Positions 1 to 8,303 are shown, numbered from the stretch's first letter. The stretch is 35,942 bases of DNA from Candidatus Aminicenantota bacterium (GCA_003648765.1 QMPV01000010.1:1-35942), one strand, 5' to 3'. The notes: generated from the letters alone by a model not told the origin. A program made the numbers and translations.

Positions 1-534
1 CTCCGTCTCGTCTTTGTCGACTATTACGGAACAGGTGATTACAAATTGCAAACCAAACTGGAAATAACTCCCTTTTCCATGGTTTCTCCGGAATGGGATC
101 CACCCAACTTGGCCAAGTATCAATGGATCGGAGAAATCGCTATGGATGAAAGACGGGCAGCGGATCTGGCTATCTTCGACTACAATGTGGCCGCTGAAGT
201 TACTTCCTCCCCAGAAGGACCTTTAGCTCAAGTCAAAGTCGACATTCCTTTCGCCCGCTTGGATTACAAAAAAGAAGGAGAAAAATATATTTATGACCTC
301 TCAGTGGCCGTAGAGATCAGGGATAAAGAAAAAAATATCATCACTCGCCAAGAAGAAGAAATCCGAGACTCCCTGCCTTGGGAACGATTAAAAAGTAATA
401 TTACTAATCAATTAACCATTCACCGAACCTGGTCTCTTGATCTGCCTCCAAAGAGCCATTTTATTTACATCAGTGTTACTGACAAAGTAAGAGGCAAGCG
501 ATTGCGCAAACTTCTGACTGTTTCTTTAAAGTAA
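1..534 (+). CDS. GWxTD-domain protein, C-terminal part (5' end outside window)
   Basis: The reading frame is open from base 1 and ends in TAA at 532-534, so only about the last 177 residues are present and the true start lies upstream. The first residues (VFVDYYGTGDYKL) match the stretch that follows the GWxTD motif in the family; the paralogue at 3054-4052 has VVFLDEFCNGTYRL in the same place. The rest is a beta-rich C-terminal domain alignable with that paralogue (VKVDIPFARLDYKKEGE here, VQVEVPYTSFWFKEEEN there). It therefore belongs to the same short GWxTD subtype. The function of the domain is unknown; members are usually exported envelope proteins in Acidobacteriota-like genomes. The gene is convergent with the next one. 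Confidence 0.8.
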   Translation, partial: LRLVFVDYYGTGDYKLQTKLEITPFSMVSPEWDPPNLAKYQWIGEIAMDERRAADLAIFDYNVAAEVTSSPEGPLAQVKVDIPFARLDYKKEGEKYIYDLSVAVEIRDKEKNIITRQEEEIRDSLPWERLKSNITNQLTIHRTWSLDLPPKSHFIYISVTDKVRGKRLRKLLTVSLK

Positions 535-606
535 TCTAAAACTGAAAAAAGCTAACTTTTCTTCTTCGAAAGACTTAAATATTAATATTTCTCTAGGGTT
601 AACTTT

Positions 607-1593
607 CTATTTTTTTATAAGTTCTTCCAATTTAGGAATTAAGTTGCGAATAGTTTCCGCTTGAGGGTCGTCAGGAGCCAATTCGATAAATTTTTTCAAA
701 TTCTCCACTGCTGGACGATAATCACCTTTATTTAAATAAGCATAACCAAGCTGTCGGTAAGGCGGAGCCCAATCGGGCTTAATTTTAATCGCCAACTGGT
801 AATACTTAATGGCCTCATCGATTTGCCGCTCTTTAAAATAAATCTCAGCCACATTAAAAGCTAAGGTCTCATCTTGAGGAAAGATATCAACGGCCTGTTT
901 TAAATATTCCCTCGCCTTAGTCAGATCGCCTTGTTTGATATAAACATGGCCCATACTAGCCAGAGCCCGGGCGGCTACTTCACTTCCTTCGTAACTGCCG
1001 CTGGTTTCTTTGACCTTATCTAAGACAATTTGATAATGTTTCAAGGCCTGCTCATAATCACCCAATTCTCGATAACAATTACCTAAATTTATATGAACGT
1101 GGAAAAGTGTTGGATTTTTTGACAAAAACTCCTCAAATTTGGGAATGGCTTCCTGGTATTTCCCCTGGTCAAATAAATTATTCCCTTCCTCAAAAATAGC
1201 CAGAGAGGCTTCATCTTCAATAGCTGGCGAATTAAGTGAACGGACCTGGATTTTCTTCAAAGTAAAATGAATGGGGGGATTATTACGAGAAAATTGACTG
1301 ACCTTCATCTCGTGGTAAACCGGAGCGTAACCTTCTTTCGTGGCCGTGATCCGAAAATAGCCTGTACCCAGACCAGCAATGGCCCATTTGCCTTTTTTAT
1401 CTGATCTAGACTCAAAGGTGGTATTGTACTTTAAATGCTGAGCCACAATTTTCACTCCCTCAAGAGGATTGCCTGCTTCATCCTTAACTGTGCCATGAAT
1501 ACGGCCCCGGCCTCTGCCTTGCTGGGCCCAGCTGGAAAAAACGAAAATTAAAGATAAACTGATAATTAAGGCGGTTATTCTTTTTATACTCAT
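607..1593 (-). CDS. Secreted carboxypeptidase-regulatory-like / TPR protein
   Basis: This 328-residue protein starts with a signal peptide (basic MSIKR, a hydrophobic stretch, then SSWAQQ). Residues about 30-110 form a carboxypeptidase-regulatory-like beta-sandwich (GTVKDEAGNPLEGVKI, then GKWAIAGLGTGYFRITATKEGY). From about residue 125 to the end there are TPR repeats with recognisable helices such as FDQGKYQEAIPKFEEFL. It probably acts in the periplasm or at the outer membrane as a protein-interaction scaffold. An ATG at 1599 abuts a GGAGG (1600-1604) with no spacing, whereas the ATG at 1593 has a 6-nt spacing, so 1593 is chosen. It sits with another TPR protein and GWxTD proteins on the same strand. 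No enzymatic role can be assigned. Confidence 0.85.
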   Translation of the reverse strand: MSIKRITALIISLSLIFVFSSWAQQGRGRGRIHGTVKDEAGNPLEGVKIVAQHLKYNTTFESRSDKKGKWAIAGLGTGYFRITATKEGYAPVYHEMKVSQFSRNNPPIHFTLKKIQVRSLNSPAIEDEASLAIFEEGNNLFDQGKYQEAIPKFEEFLSKNPTLFHVHINLGNCYRELGDYEQALKHYQIVLDKVKETSGSYEGSEVAARALASMGHVYIKQGDLTKAREYLKQAVDIFPQDETLAFNVAEIYFKERQIDEAIKYYQLAIKIKPDWAPPYRQLGYAYLNKGDYRPAVENLKKFIELAPDDPQAETIRNLIPKLEELIKK

Positions 1594-1999
1594 CTTCATC
1601 CTCCATGATTCCCATTTATATTCTAAACCATAACTCCCAGAAATTCAATCAATTAGACTTACTTCTTCTTTTTCAGAGTCTTCCCTCTCCGATTCATTTC
1701 AATATTATTTCCACAGGTTTAGGGGAGTTAGGAATATTTTGGGATTGGGCCTTTCCCTTTCGGTCAAAATGGGCCAGGTCTCCCTCCCTTTCACCTTTAA
1801 GTCAAGGGAAAAGAGAAGATATTATGATTGGAAAGAACGCAGGCTGGTCTTTCTATATTGACAGGTGCCTATCAAAAATTAAAAATTGTCCTCTTTCTCC
1901 CTGATTTCGTTTTTTAAGGAATAATTCTCTGGAGATCCTTCTCTTCTTGCCTCTTAAAGCTCAACCAAAAGCAACCTGTTCCAAAAAACCTATAGGTAT
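1594..1999. other. Gene-free spacer with a REP-like repeat copy
   Basis: No convincing gene lies here: the open frames on the plus strand lack ribosome binding sites and recognisable domains. The left end holds the leader of the 607-1593 gene. A possible minus-strand promoter is TTGAAT (1643-1648), 17 nt, TAGAAT (1620-1625). The middle holds a copy of the repeat also found in the 6122-6806 gap (see 1771-1798). The remainder, up to the stop of the next gene at 2000, shows nothing I recognise. Confidence 0.6.
1771..1798 (+). repeat. Copy of a dispersed REP-like repeat
   Basis: This stretch reads GGGCCAGGTC, 6 nt, CCTTTCACCTTT. The arm at 6508-6537, read on the minus strand, is GGGTCAGATC, 4 nt, CCTTTCACCTTT, so the 12-mer is identical. 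A weaker, more widely spaced version lies just upstream (GAGTTAGG at 1725-1732 and CCTTTCCCTTT at 1750-1760). The layout resembles the decayed ends of REP/RAYT-type elements. That classification is an inference. Confidence 0.45.
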
Positions 2000-2968
2000 C
2001 TACTTTTTCAAATCACACAAAAAATCAAACTCTGGCTTGGGGAAAAGATCAGCCAAAAGGAGAGGTATTTTCTTAGGTGAGTATTTCTCTACTTTAATCT
2101 TTAAACCCATTTCATCGAAAATCTGCTGGGCCTTGTCTTTTTCCCCTAAATGGAAATAACATCTAGCTTGATTCCTTTTAGCCTGGACATCCCGGGGATT
2201 ATCTTTTAAAAGAGCTTCCCAGAGAGACAACGATTCTTGATATTGTTGCTCATTATAAAGTAAACAAGCCAGGCTCTTGCGGGCCAAAGGTAGTTCTGAG
2301 GAGAGCTTTTCCAATATCTGGCGAGCTTTTTCCACTTGTCCCTGATGATACAAAATGTAACCTTGTAAAAATTCAAGTTCGGGTTCGGGGTTGACCAAGA
2401 GAGGCTGGAGAACCTTTTCAGCGGCTTTATAGTCTTTCAAAAAACAATTGATTAATCCCAACTGCCGGCGGACTTCCTGAGGGGAATAGTTAACTTTCAA
2501 CGCCTCCTCGAGGCGTTTCCGCGCATTTTTATAATCTCGTTTCTCTTTATACATAATAGCCAGAACATACTTCAATAGCCCCTTTCTTTCCTTGGAAAAA
2601 ACCACTCCACCCCGCTGGGCTAAATAAAGATCTTCTTGGGAAAAAGCTTGCAGCCTTTTGCCTGCCTCAAGAGTGGCTCCAGCTTTAGCCAACTTTTCTG
2701 TCTCGAACTCAACTTTATTAAGAACATCAAAAGCTGCCTCCTTCTTCCCCAGAAAATAAAGAGCCACTCCCTTATAAAGATGGCAATCAAAATTGTTAGG
2801 GTACCTTTTGAGCTTTCTTTCTAGAAGCTGGAGAGCCTCTTCCGCTTTACCTTCTTGGAGAAGATGACAGGCTCGAACTTCTTCGAGATAGGCTTGAGCC
2901 AGAAGAGGCGATATTAAGCCCACTAAAAAACTGATCATAAAAAAGGTCCCGATAATTTTTTTGCTCAT
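2000..2968 (-). CDS. Secreted TPR-repeat protein
   Basis: This 322-residue protein has an N-terminal signal peptide (MSKKIIGTFFMISFLVGLIS, cleavage probably near LAQA). Nearly all of the mature part is TPR-like helical repeats, for example EGKAEEALQLLERKLKRYPNN and QYQESLSLWEALLKDNPRDVQAK, ending with EKDKAQQIFDEMG. It has no catalytic motif and probably works as a periplasmic interaction scaffold. The ATG at 2968 is preceded by GGTGAGGT, a usable ribosome binding site. It lies 85 bp downstream of the GWxTD gene ending at 3054 on the same strand, and I see no good promoter in that gap, so co-transcription with the two GWxTD genes is likely. Confidence 0.85.
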   Translation of the reverse strand: MSKKIIGTFFMISFLVGLISPLLAQAYLEEVRACHLLQEGKAEEALQLLERKLKRYPNNFDCHLYKGVALYFLGKKEAAFDVLNKVEFETEKLAKAGATLEAGKRLQAFSQEDLYLAQRGGVVFSKERKGLLKYVLAIMYKEKRDYKNARKRLEEALKVNYSPQEVRRQLGLINCFLKDYKAAEKVLQPLLVNPEPELEFLQGYILYHQGQVEKARQILEKLSSELPLARKSLACLLYNEQQYQESLSLWEALLKDNPRDVQAKRNQARCYFHLGEKDKAQQIFDEMGLKIKVEKYSPKKIPLLLADLFPKPEFDFLCDLKK

Positions 2969-3053
2969 ACCTCACCCCCTAATCTGAGCTATGAAAAAGA
3001 CCATTTTCAGCTTTCATTAACTTTTTTCCAGAAAAAATCCTTTTCTCAGTTAT

Positions 3054-4052
3054 TCATAATTTGAACTCAAGCACCTTGCGAAGATTTTCCCCACTTGTCT
3101 CTTCAGTCAAAACAGCGTAAATCTTACCTGGATTTAGGCGAAACAATCTGGCTTTTTCTGGATTGAGCTGAAATGGCACCTCAATTACAAAAGATTTTCC
3201 CCTCAATTTCGTCAACTCTTCCTCAGTTGTTTTTACCGGGTAGGATTTTTCATATTGCCAGACAATCCCTCCTCCCGCTTCCCTCAGTTCTAATTCAAGC
3301 TTGACTGAGGTAATAAGTTCATTTTCTTCTTCTTTAAACCAAAAAGAAGTATAAGGCACTTCAACTTGTACCATTACCTCGAGTGAGTTATCTTTTCCCA
3401 GCTCCTTTTTCACGCGCCATTTAAAATCAAATATCCGACTATCACCTCGAATCGTTTGCTGGAATCGAGACTGCGCCAGGCTCAACTCATGCATGTACAT
3501 AAGATTTATCGACCGTAAAGGAGTTAAATCGTAAGTTACCAGACGGTAAGTTCCATTACAAAACTCATCTAAAAAGACAACGGGAAAGCCTCCATAATAC
3601 CAAATCTCTTGGCAAGGACCACTGGGACCATAGCCCATAGGATAAGTCATCCTCTCTGTGGGAGGACCAAATAGAATATAAATCCTGCCTCGGTCAGTTA
3701 ACCACCCGGGCCTTCCTTCACTGACAAAGAGCTCGTTGGCTCGCTCAATTCGATTGAAGTATTCCATCTTAAATTCATTTTCCTCAGTGGTGGGATCAGG
3801 ATCCCGACGCTTCCAAAAGTCTTCCACAAATTTTTTCCTCTCTTCTTTGGGTAAATCAAGAAAAAGATGTTCTTCCTGTTTGGTGATAATATAGCGGACC
3901 TTGGATAAAAATTCAGCATCTTCAGGATCGAGCTTCTTCTCCAATCGATAGTAATGGCAGCTCACCAAACTGCTTATCAAGATCAATAAAATAACTGATA
4001 TTAATACCCCTTCTAAGACCCTTTTCTTTGTCTCTTTGTTAGCCAAAATCAT
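3054..4052 (-). CDS. GWxTD-domain lipoprotein
   Basis: This 332-residue protein carries the family signature GWLTDRGRIYILFGPP near residues 119-134. Upstream is the typical region with FVEDFWKRRDPDPTTEENEF and YFNRIERANELF. The N-terminus is a long hydrophobic segment ending in LVSC, a good lipobox with Cys32, so it is probably a lipid-anchored envelope protein. The C-terminal half is a beta-rich domain shared with the partial protein at 1-534. The start ATG overlaps the stop of the upstream GWxTD gene by four bases (ATGA, 4049-4052), with AAGGAG ahead of it, which indicates translational coupling. The family function is not known. Confidence 0.88.
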   Translation of the reverse strand: MILANKETKKRVLEGVLISVILLILISSLVSCHYYRLEKKLDPEDAEFLSKVRYIITKQEEHLFLDLPKEERKKFVEDFWKRRDPDPTTEENEFKMEYFNRIERANELFVSEGRPGWLTDRGRIYILFGPPTERMTYPMGYGPSGPCQEIWYYGGFPVVFLDEFCNGTYRLVTYDLTPLRSINLMYMHELSLAQSRFQQTIRGDSRIFDFKWRVKKELGKDNSLEVMVQVEVPYTSFWFKEEENELITSVKLELELREAGGGIVWQYEKSYPVKTTEEELTKLRGKSFVIEVPFQLNPEKARLFRLNPGKIYAVLTEETSGENLRKVLEFKL

Positions 4053-6121
4053 TCTTTCTCCTTCAAAGAGGCCAGTTTTTTCTTAATCTCCGCTTGGTCA
4101 GGATTTAATTCTAAAGACTTTTCCCACACTACGCGGGCTTCCTCCTTACGACCCAGCGCCAAATAACATTCCCCTAAGGCATTTAACAGGCGGGGATTGG
4201 TTCCAAATTGCTCGACAGCTTGGTCAAAAACTTCAATGGCTTTATTCCACTGCCCCAACCTCTGCCAGCTTTTGCCCAACAACTCCAGGACTTCATAAGA
4301 GACTTTGGCTTGACCAACCAGAGGACTGAGAAGCTCAGGAATGCGAGAGACATCTCCTAGTATCCAGCAAGCTTGAGCCAAGCCAAAAGCATAACTCATG
4401 TCTTCTGGACGACTATGATAGGCTCTTTCCAGATGTTGTCGCGCCAGCTGGGGTTGTCCATTTTTTAAAAATTGGGTTCCGATCAAATAATCATAAACAA
4501 CATCGTCGGCTGGAGGCAATAACTTAGCATAAACCCAAGGGCGAGGAATAGAAGTAGAATAAGTTATATCAAATTCGTCACCTGATGAAATCAACTTTTG
4601 TCCCGCTAAATTTAAAGAAACTTCCACCGAGTAATGAGCTGGCGGAAAATCTTTCAGGGGAAAAGGAAGGACAAAATCCTGCAACTTGCCCCCCAAGGGC
4701 GCTGGTTTAACCTTTTGACTCTTAAAAATTTGGCCATCTTTAAGAAATTTTATTTCAATTTCTCCTTCTTTTTTAAATTGCTCGGTCAACCCTTTCACCT
4801 GGAAACCAAGATAAAGGACATCCTCCTGGAGAAAAACTCGATTTCCCTGAAAATAAAGTTGCTGACCATTCAAATAGAAAGGTCGAAGTCGTCCCTGAGG
4901 AGTCGTTTTGGGCTGAGCTTTATAAGCTAAAATCAAAGGAGAAAGACTTATTTGTCCTCCTGGAGGAGAAATAGAAACTGAAGTTTCCACTGAAGTGAAT
5001 TCCTTTGAAATCTCATTTTTTAATAGGATAGAAAGGCGAAATTCGCCCGGAATCAGAGGAAACATATCTCTGATACTTAGAGGGCGACGACTGATTTGAG
5101 CCATTTGCTCTTCGGAAAACTCCAGCTGGATATTTTTCTCAAATTGATAGACCTGTTTTCCTTCTGCATTAGTGACGGTGCCATTTAATTTAAGAGAAGT
5201 GTAATATTTTTTCTGATACTGGTTAACCGATAATCTCTCAGGTTCTATGGCATAATGAATAAAATTAAGACCGGAGGGCGTTTGGAAAATCTTTATCACC
5301 GCATCACAATCAATATAATTAGTCGAATATTCCACCTCAACAATATCTTTATACTCCAGAAATTTACGAGCATATTTCTCTTCGACTGCTTTTAGAGGGG
5401 CCATCTCTATTTGTTGAAGGAGGACATCAGAAGAAAGAGAAGGTCGCCCGGCAATCATAGCTCGTTCACCAGGAATGAGATTGAGCGAAATATCAGCCAA
5501 TTCTGGCGCAAACTCTCTTAACCGTTCATAGGCGGCCATATAATCCATAGGGTCACCGTAGTAGGAAGTAAGCAAAGCCATCGGGCCGTCTTTCAAAGGA
5601 CTATAAATTTTGTATTCACCTGTCCCCCCTTCTTGATAGAAAACCACATAAAATCCAGGGGGCAAACCATATTTAGTCTTCCCTTGATAAAACCAGACTT
5701 CCGTGGGATAAACCTGAGTTTTTCCTTCAAAACGGGTAATATCATTAGGCTCGCCCAGAATGATATACACTCGTCCCCGGTCAGTTTTCCAGCCCGGCTT
5801 GGGAATCCCCCGACCAAAAAAATGGTTGGCATAATTTATGCGTCGATAATGTTCTTTTTTAAACTCATTCTCCGGCGTCCCGGGGGTAGGGTCTCGATGT
5901 TTCCAAAAAGCTTCAATAAACAGATCCCGCTCTCGATTTGTCTGGAGTTGGAGAAAAACTTCCTTCTCTACAGGGGTAATTATATAAACCACTTCCTCTT
6001 CCAACCACTTCCGATATCTCTCGGGTAAATCTTTGATCTTAACTTTCGCGGCCGCGAGTAAATTTGTGCCGACTAAAGATAACAAAATTCCTACCAGCAG
6101 CAGACTCAGCAATTTTCTCAC
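4049..6121 (-). CDS. GWxTD-domain protein with C-terminal TPR repeats
   Basis: This is a 690-residue exported protein. A signal peptide (LLSLLLVGILLSLVGTNLLAAA) is followed by the GWxTD domain: FIEAFWKHRDPTPGTPENEF, then GWKTDRGRVYIILGEP at about residues 110-125. A long middle region looks like beta-sandwich domains, and about 130 C-terminal residues are TPR repeats (GQPQLARQHLERAYHSRPED, GQWNKAIEVFDQAVEQFGTN, GRKEEARVVWEKSLELNPDQ). The start codon is GTG at 6121 with GGAGG seven bases upstream. It is translationally coupled to the smaller GWxTD gene downstream. A plausible role is an envelope assembly or scaffold protein, but no function is established for the domain. Confidence 0.88.
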   Translation of the reverse strand: MRKLLSLLLVGILLSLVGTNLLAAAKVKIKDLPERYRKWLEEEVVYIITPVEKEVFLQLQTNRERDLFIEAFWKHRDPTPGTPENEFKKEHYRRINYANHFFGRGIPKPGWKTDRGRVYIILGEPNDITRFEGKTQVYPTEVWFYQGKTKYGLPPGFYVVFYQEGGTGEYKIYSPLKDGPMALLTSYYGDPMDYMAAYERLREFAPELADISLNLIPGERAMIAGRPSLSSDVLLQQIEMAPLKAVEEKYARKFLEYKDIVEVEYSTNYIDCDAVIKIFQTPSGLNFIHYAIEPERLSVNQYQKKYYTSLKLNGTVTNAEGKQVYQFEKNIQLEFSEEQMAQISRRPLSIRDMFPLIPGEFRLSILLKNEISKEFTSVETSVSISPPGGQISLSPLILAYKAQPKTTPQGRLRPFYLNGQQLYFQGNRVFLQEDVLYLGFQVKGLTEQFKKEGEIEIKFLKDGQIFKSQKVKPAPLGGKLQDFVLPFPLKDFPPAHYSVEVSLNLAGQKLISSGDEFDITYSTSIPRPWVYAKLLPPADDVVYDYLIGTQFLKNGQPQLARQHLERAYHSRPEDMSYAFGLAQACWILGDVSRIPELLSPLVGQAKVSYEVLELLGKSWQRLGQWNKAIEVFDQAVEQFGTNPRLLNALGECYLALGRKEEARVVWEKSLELNPDQAEIKKKLASLKEKE

Positions 6122-6170
6122 CAGAGAGCCTCCTTGTATTGAATCTCTTATATCCTTCCTCCAATTATTA

Positions 6171-6199
6171 ATTATACATCAATCTTCTGCCTTTGAAAA
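6171..6199 (-). promoter_or_regulatory. Probable sigma-70 promoter for the GWxTD operon
   Basis: On the minus strand a perfect TATAAT (6171-6176) lies about 50 nt upstream of the GTG start at 6121. It is preceded by TTTTCA (6194-6199) at 17-nt spacing. The -35 is weak. The leader downstream contains the GGAGG ribosome binding site. Confidence 0.5.
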
Positions 6200-6244
6200 A
6201 AACTTCTCGCCTCATGGGTCAACCTCCTCATTCCCCGCCAATTG

Positions 6245-6274
6245 GAGTTAGGTCTTGGCCTTTCAACTTTGACC
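6245..6274 (+). repeat. Left arm of inverted-repeat element
   Basis: This 30-bp arm reads GAGTTAGGTC, TTGG, CCTTTCAACTTTGACC. It matches the reverse complement of 6508-6537 at about 20 of 30 positions, with the strongest agreement in the CCTTTCAxCTTTGA core. Together the arms bound about 290 bp. This is consistent with a degenerate miniature element. Confidence 0.5.
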
Positions 6275-6507
6275 GGAAGATGATGAAAGATGACTTAAGG
6301 AAGGAATTTGGGGTCAACTTGTTGGAAATTTGACTCGCCTTTCCCTTGGTTTTGGCTATTTTTTGCTTGGGTCAAGCACCAGTTGGGAGGGAGGTCTTAG
6401 ATTAAGCTCAGCTGACAACAGGAAGCAAGTCTTCACCTTTGACCTTGAAGATCAGCAATATTCATAGGCTCCCCTATGGTTAATCATTGTGGCTAATCCT
6501 GATCATT

Positions 6508-6537
6508 TATCAAAGGTGAAAGGTGTTGATCTGACCC
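6508..6537 (-). repeat. Right arm of inverted-repeat element
   Basis: Read on the minus strand this arm is GGGTCAGATC, AACA, CCTTTCACCTTTGATA. It pairs imperfectly with 6245-6274 and shares an identical 12-mer with 1787-1798. A GGGGTCAG terminus is reminiscent of sequences flanking REP-associated Y1 (HUH) transposases. No transposase gene is present in the window. Confidence 0.5.
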
Positions 6538-6806
6538 CATGGTTTTCTTTAAGCTTAGACAAGGACAAAAATCTTCTCCTTTATCTTCAGACATAAACTA
6601 CAAGAAAAAAATGCCTTTCTTTCTCGCAAGAGGAACAGTACGAATAGCATCAACTTTGCTTGAGCCCATTTGACCCCCAAAAAAATCAAGCCTAGGGAGA
6701 ATAACTACCCTTCTGATTCAGAAATTAAAAAAAAGGTAAATTATAAAGGAAATATTGACCGCCAAGTTAACCCATCACCTCATTTAAATTCCTTCAAACC
6801 AATTAT

Positions 6807-8153
6807 TCAAGTGTTAGGCAGAGCCAGGTGTTTCAACTCATTTAATTCTTCAGGAGAAATAGAGCTCCAGAGATAAGGAAAGAGAATTTTGTTATGTAAT
6901 AAAGGATCAGCCTCAGGCGAAAGATACCCTGCCTGCACTAGAACACTCCACTCTTGGGTTCCAGGAACAGGCGAAAAGAAGGCCAACCGTGGCCGAGCCC
7001 CCATTTTTTTCACTTCTTGAATACTTCTCCGGACACTAGCCGCTTCTTGCCCAGGCAAACCAACCAGAAGATAAACATTTATTTCATCCCGGGCATAACC
7101 AGCTGATTGCAAAGCAGCTAAAGCCCTGGCCAAAGCTTCTGGCGAAGATTTGCGGGAACAGCGCTGGAGAATCTTGGCGTCAAATGATTCCTGACTTAGG
7201 AACAAAGAGCGAAACCCGGCCCGAGAAAAAAGTGAAGCCAGTTCTGGATCAATCTCCCGGACGTGAAGTCCGTTAGGTGTATGGAAAGCCACCTTCAATT
7301 GCCGGCGAATGATTTCCCGTAGAATTGCTTTTAAATGAAGTTCTTTATTCACCAACAGCGCATCATCATAAAAGACAAAATGTCGATTCCCGAATTGTTG
7401 ATGACTAGTCTCCAGGAAATTCACCACCTCACTCACTTCTTTCTGATGAAACTCAGGATTTAGCTTTCGGCTGGCACAGAATGAGCAATGATAAGGGCAA
7501 CCACGGGACGTTTCTACAGGAAGAACATCCCTGTTTCTCAAGAGCGAATACCAAGGAAAACTAAAGTCTTTTCTTGTTGCTTTCTCAAGAAATTCATCGA
7601 TCTTCTCCCCCCACAATTGCTCCCAAAGAGACTCAAGTTTTAACTCAGCTGCTCCTTCTACCACTAAATCTGCACCTGAATAACGCCGGGCATGTTCGGG
7701 CAGAAGAGTAGCATAAATTCCCCCCAAGACAATGGGCACCGAGCCCAATTCTTGACGAATTAACTCCACTATAGTCTGGACACCTGGATACCAATAAGTC
7801 ATGACACAACTGATCATTACTGCATCAGGTAATGGAAGCCTTCTTAACTCCTGGCGGACAACCTCAGGTGGCAGACCATATCGAGAAAATTTTCGGGGAA
7901 TATCTCGGAGTACATCTGGTTTGGGGACTTCTTCTTTAGGGAAGGGACCCCGACCATCTTCTTTAACTCGCACTCGGGGACCAAGAGCCGGATGAAAACG
8001 GTCCAGACAATCTAAAAAAAAGAGCTCACAATGAGGAATTTTTTGTAAAAGAGAAGCCAGGCAGAGCAAGCCTAAGGGTCTTAACCAGAAATCATAAGCT
8101 GTAAAATCATATATCCAAGGATTAACTAGCAGAATTCTTTTCTTTTTAATCAT
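6807..8153 (-). CDS. B12-binding-type radical SAM protein
   Basis: This 448-residue protein has an N-terminal cobalamin-binding-like Rossmann region (KRILLVNPW, then VPIVLGGIYATLLPEHA at about residues 139-155). The radical SAM cluster motif CPYHCSFC follows, with Cys219, Cys223 and Cys226 (CxxxCxxC). The segment ETSRGCPYHCSFCAS and the later VYLLVGLPGQ are typical of the B12-binding radical SAM superfamily, which includes methyltransferases and ring-forming enzymes; the substrate cannot be told from sequence. The frame is open to 8198, but that would run into the tRNA-Leu gene. The ATG at 8153 (MIKKKRILLVNP) fits the family start, though its ribosome binding site is weak. It begins 20 nt after the tRNA and may be co-transcribed with it. 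Confidence 0.85.
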   Translation of the reverse strand: MIKKKRILLVNPWIYDFTAYDFWLRPLGLLCLASLLQKIPHCELFFLDCLDRFHPALGPRVRVKEDGRGPFPKEEVPKPDVLRDIPRKFSRYGLPPEVVRQELRRLPLPDAVMISCVMTYWYPGVQTIVELIRQELGSVPIVLGGIYATLLPEHARRYSGADLVVEGAAELKLESLWEQLWGEKIDEFLEKATRKDFSFPWYSLLRNRDVLPVETSRGCPYHCSFCASRKLNPEFHQKEVSEVVNFLETSHQQFGNRHFVFYDDALLVNKELHLKAILREIIRRQLKVAFHTPNGLHVREIDPELASLFSRAGFRSLFLSQESFDAKILQRCSRKSSPEALARALAALQSAGYARDEINVYLLVGLPGQEAASVRRSIQEVKKMGARPRLAFFSPVPGTQEWSVLVQAGYLSPEADPLLHNKILFPYLWSSISPEELNELKHLALPNT

Positions 8154-8173
8154 CAAAGAAGTTAAAAAAAATG

Positions 8174-8258
8174 TGCGGAAGGTGGGACTCGAACCCACAC
8201 GGTCATATTGACCATAAACTCCTGAGGCTTACGCGTCTACCAATTCCGCCACTTCCGC
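8174..8258 (-). tRNA. tRNA-Leu, anticodon CAG
   Basis: An 85-nt class II tRNA is encoded on the minus strand. The 7-bp acceptor stem pairs GCGGAAG (8252-8258) with CTTCCGC (8175-8181), followed by discriminator A at 8174. The D-arm contains GGCGGAATTGGTAGACGC. The anticodon stem TAAGC/GTTTA encloses loop CTCAGGA with anticodon CAG (reads CUG). A long variable arm and a GGTTCGAGTCC T-arm follow. The CCA end is not encoded. A good promoter lies just upstream at 8275-8303. Confidence 0.97.
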
Positions 8259-8274
8259 ACGCTTAAGCAGATTA

Positions 8275-8303
8275 ATTATAAATTCATCTCTTGCAGATGT
8301 AAA
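8275..8303 (-). promoter_or_regulatory. tRNA-Leu promoter
   Basis: On the minus strand TTTACA (8298-8303), a 17-nt spacer and a perfect TATAAT (8275-8280) lie 17 nt upstream of the tRNA 5' end. This is a near-consensus housekeeping promoter with a start expected near 8268. Confidence 0.8.

Larger units (their letters stand above)
6122..6806. other. 685-bp gene-free region with decayed repeat element
   Basis: No supported gene is present. The open frame at 6670-6876 has no ribosome binding site or recognisable domain and runs into the radical SAM gene on the other strand. The left edge contains the leader and probable promoter of the GWxTD-TPR gene. At 6245-6537 lies an inverted-repeat pair about 290 bp apart. 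Further fragments rich in GGTCA and CACCTTTGACC occur between (for example around 6430-6443). The picture is of degraded REP/MITE-like elements rather than of coding DNA. Confidence 0.6.

Noticed and set aside
577-590. Perfect AT-only palindrome AAATATTAATATTT between convergent genes
   Set aside because: Too AT-rich for a stable terminator stem and without a T-run; chance is likely in this composition.
1605-1904. 99-codon plus-strand frame in the 1594-1999 gap
   Set aside because: No ribosome binding site, no recognisable protein pattern, and it runs through the repeat copies.
6670-6876. 68-codon plus-strand frame
   Set aside because: No start signals, lysine/asparagine-rich composition of AT-rich noncoding DNA, and it overlaps the end of the radical SAM gene.
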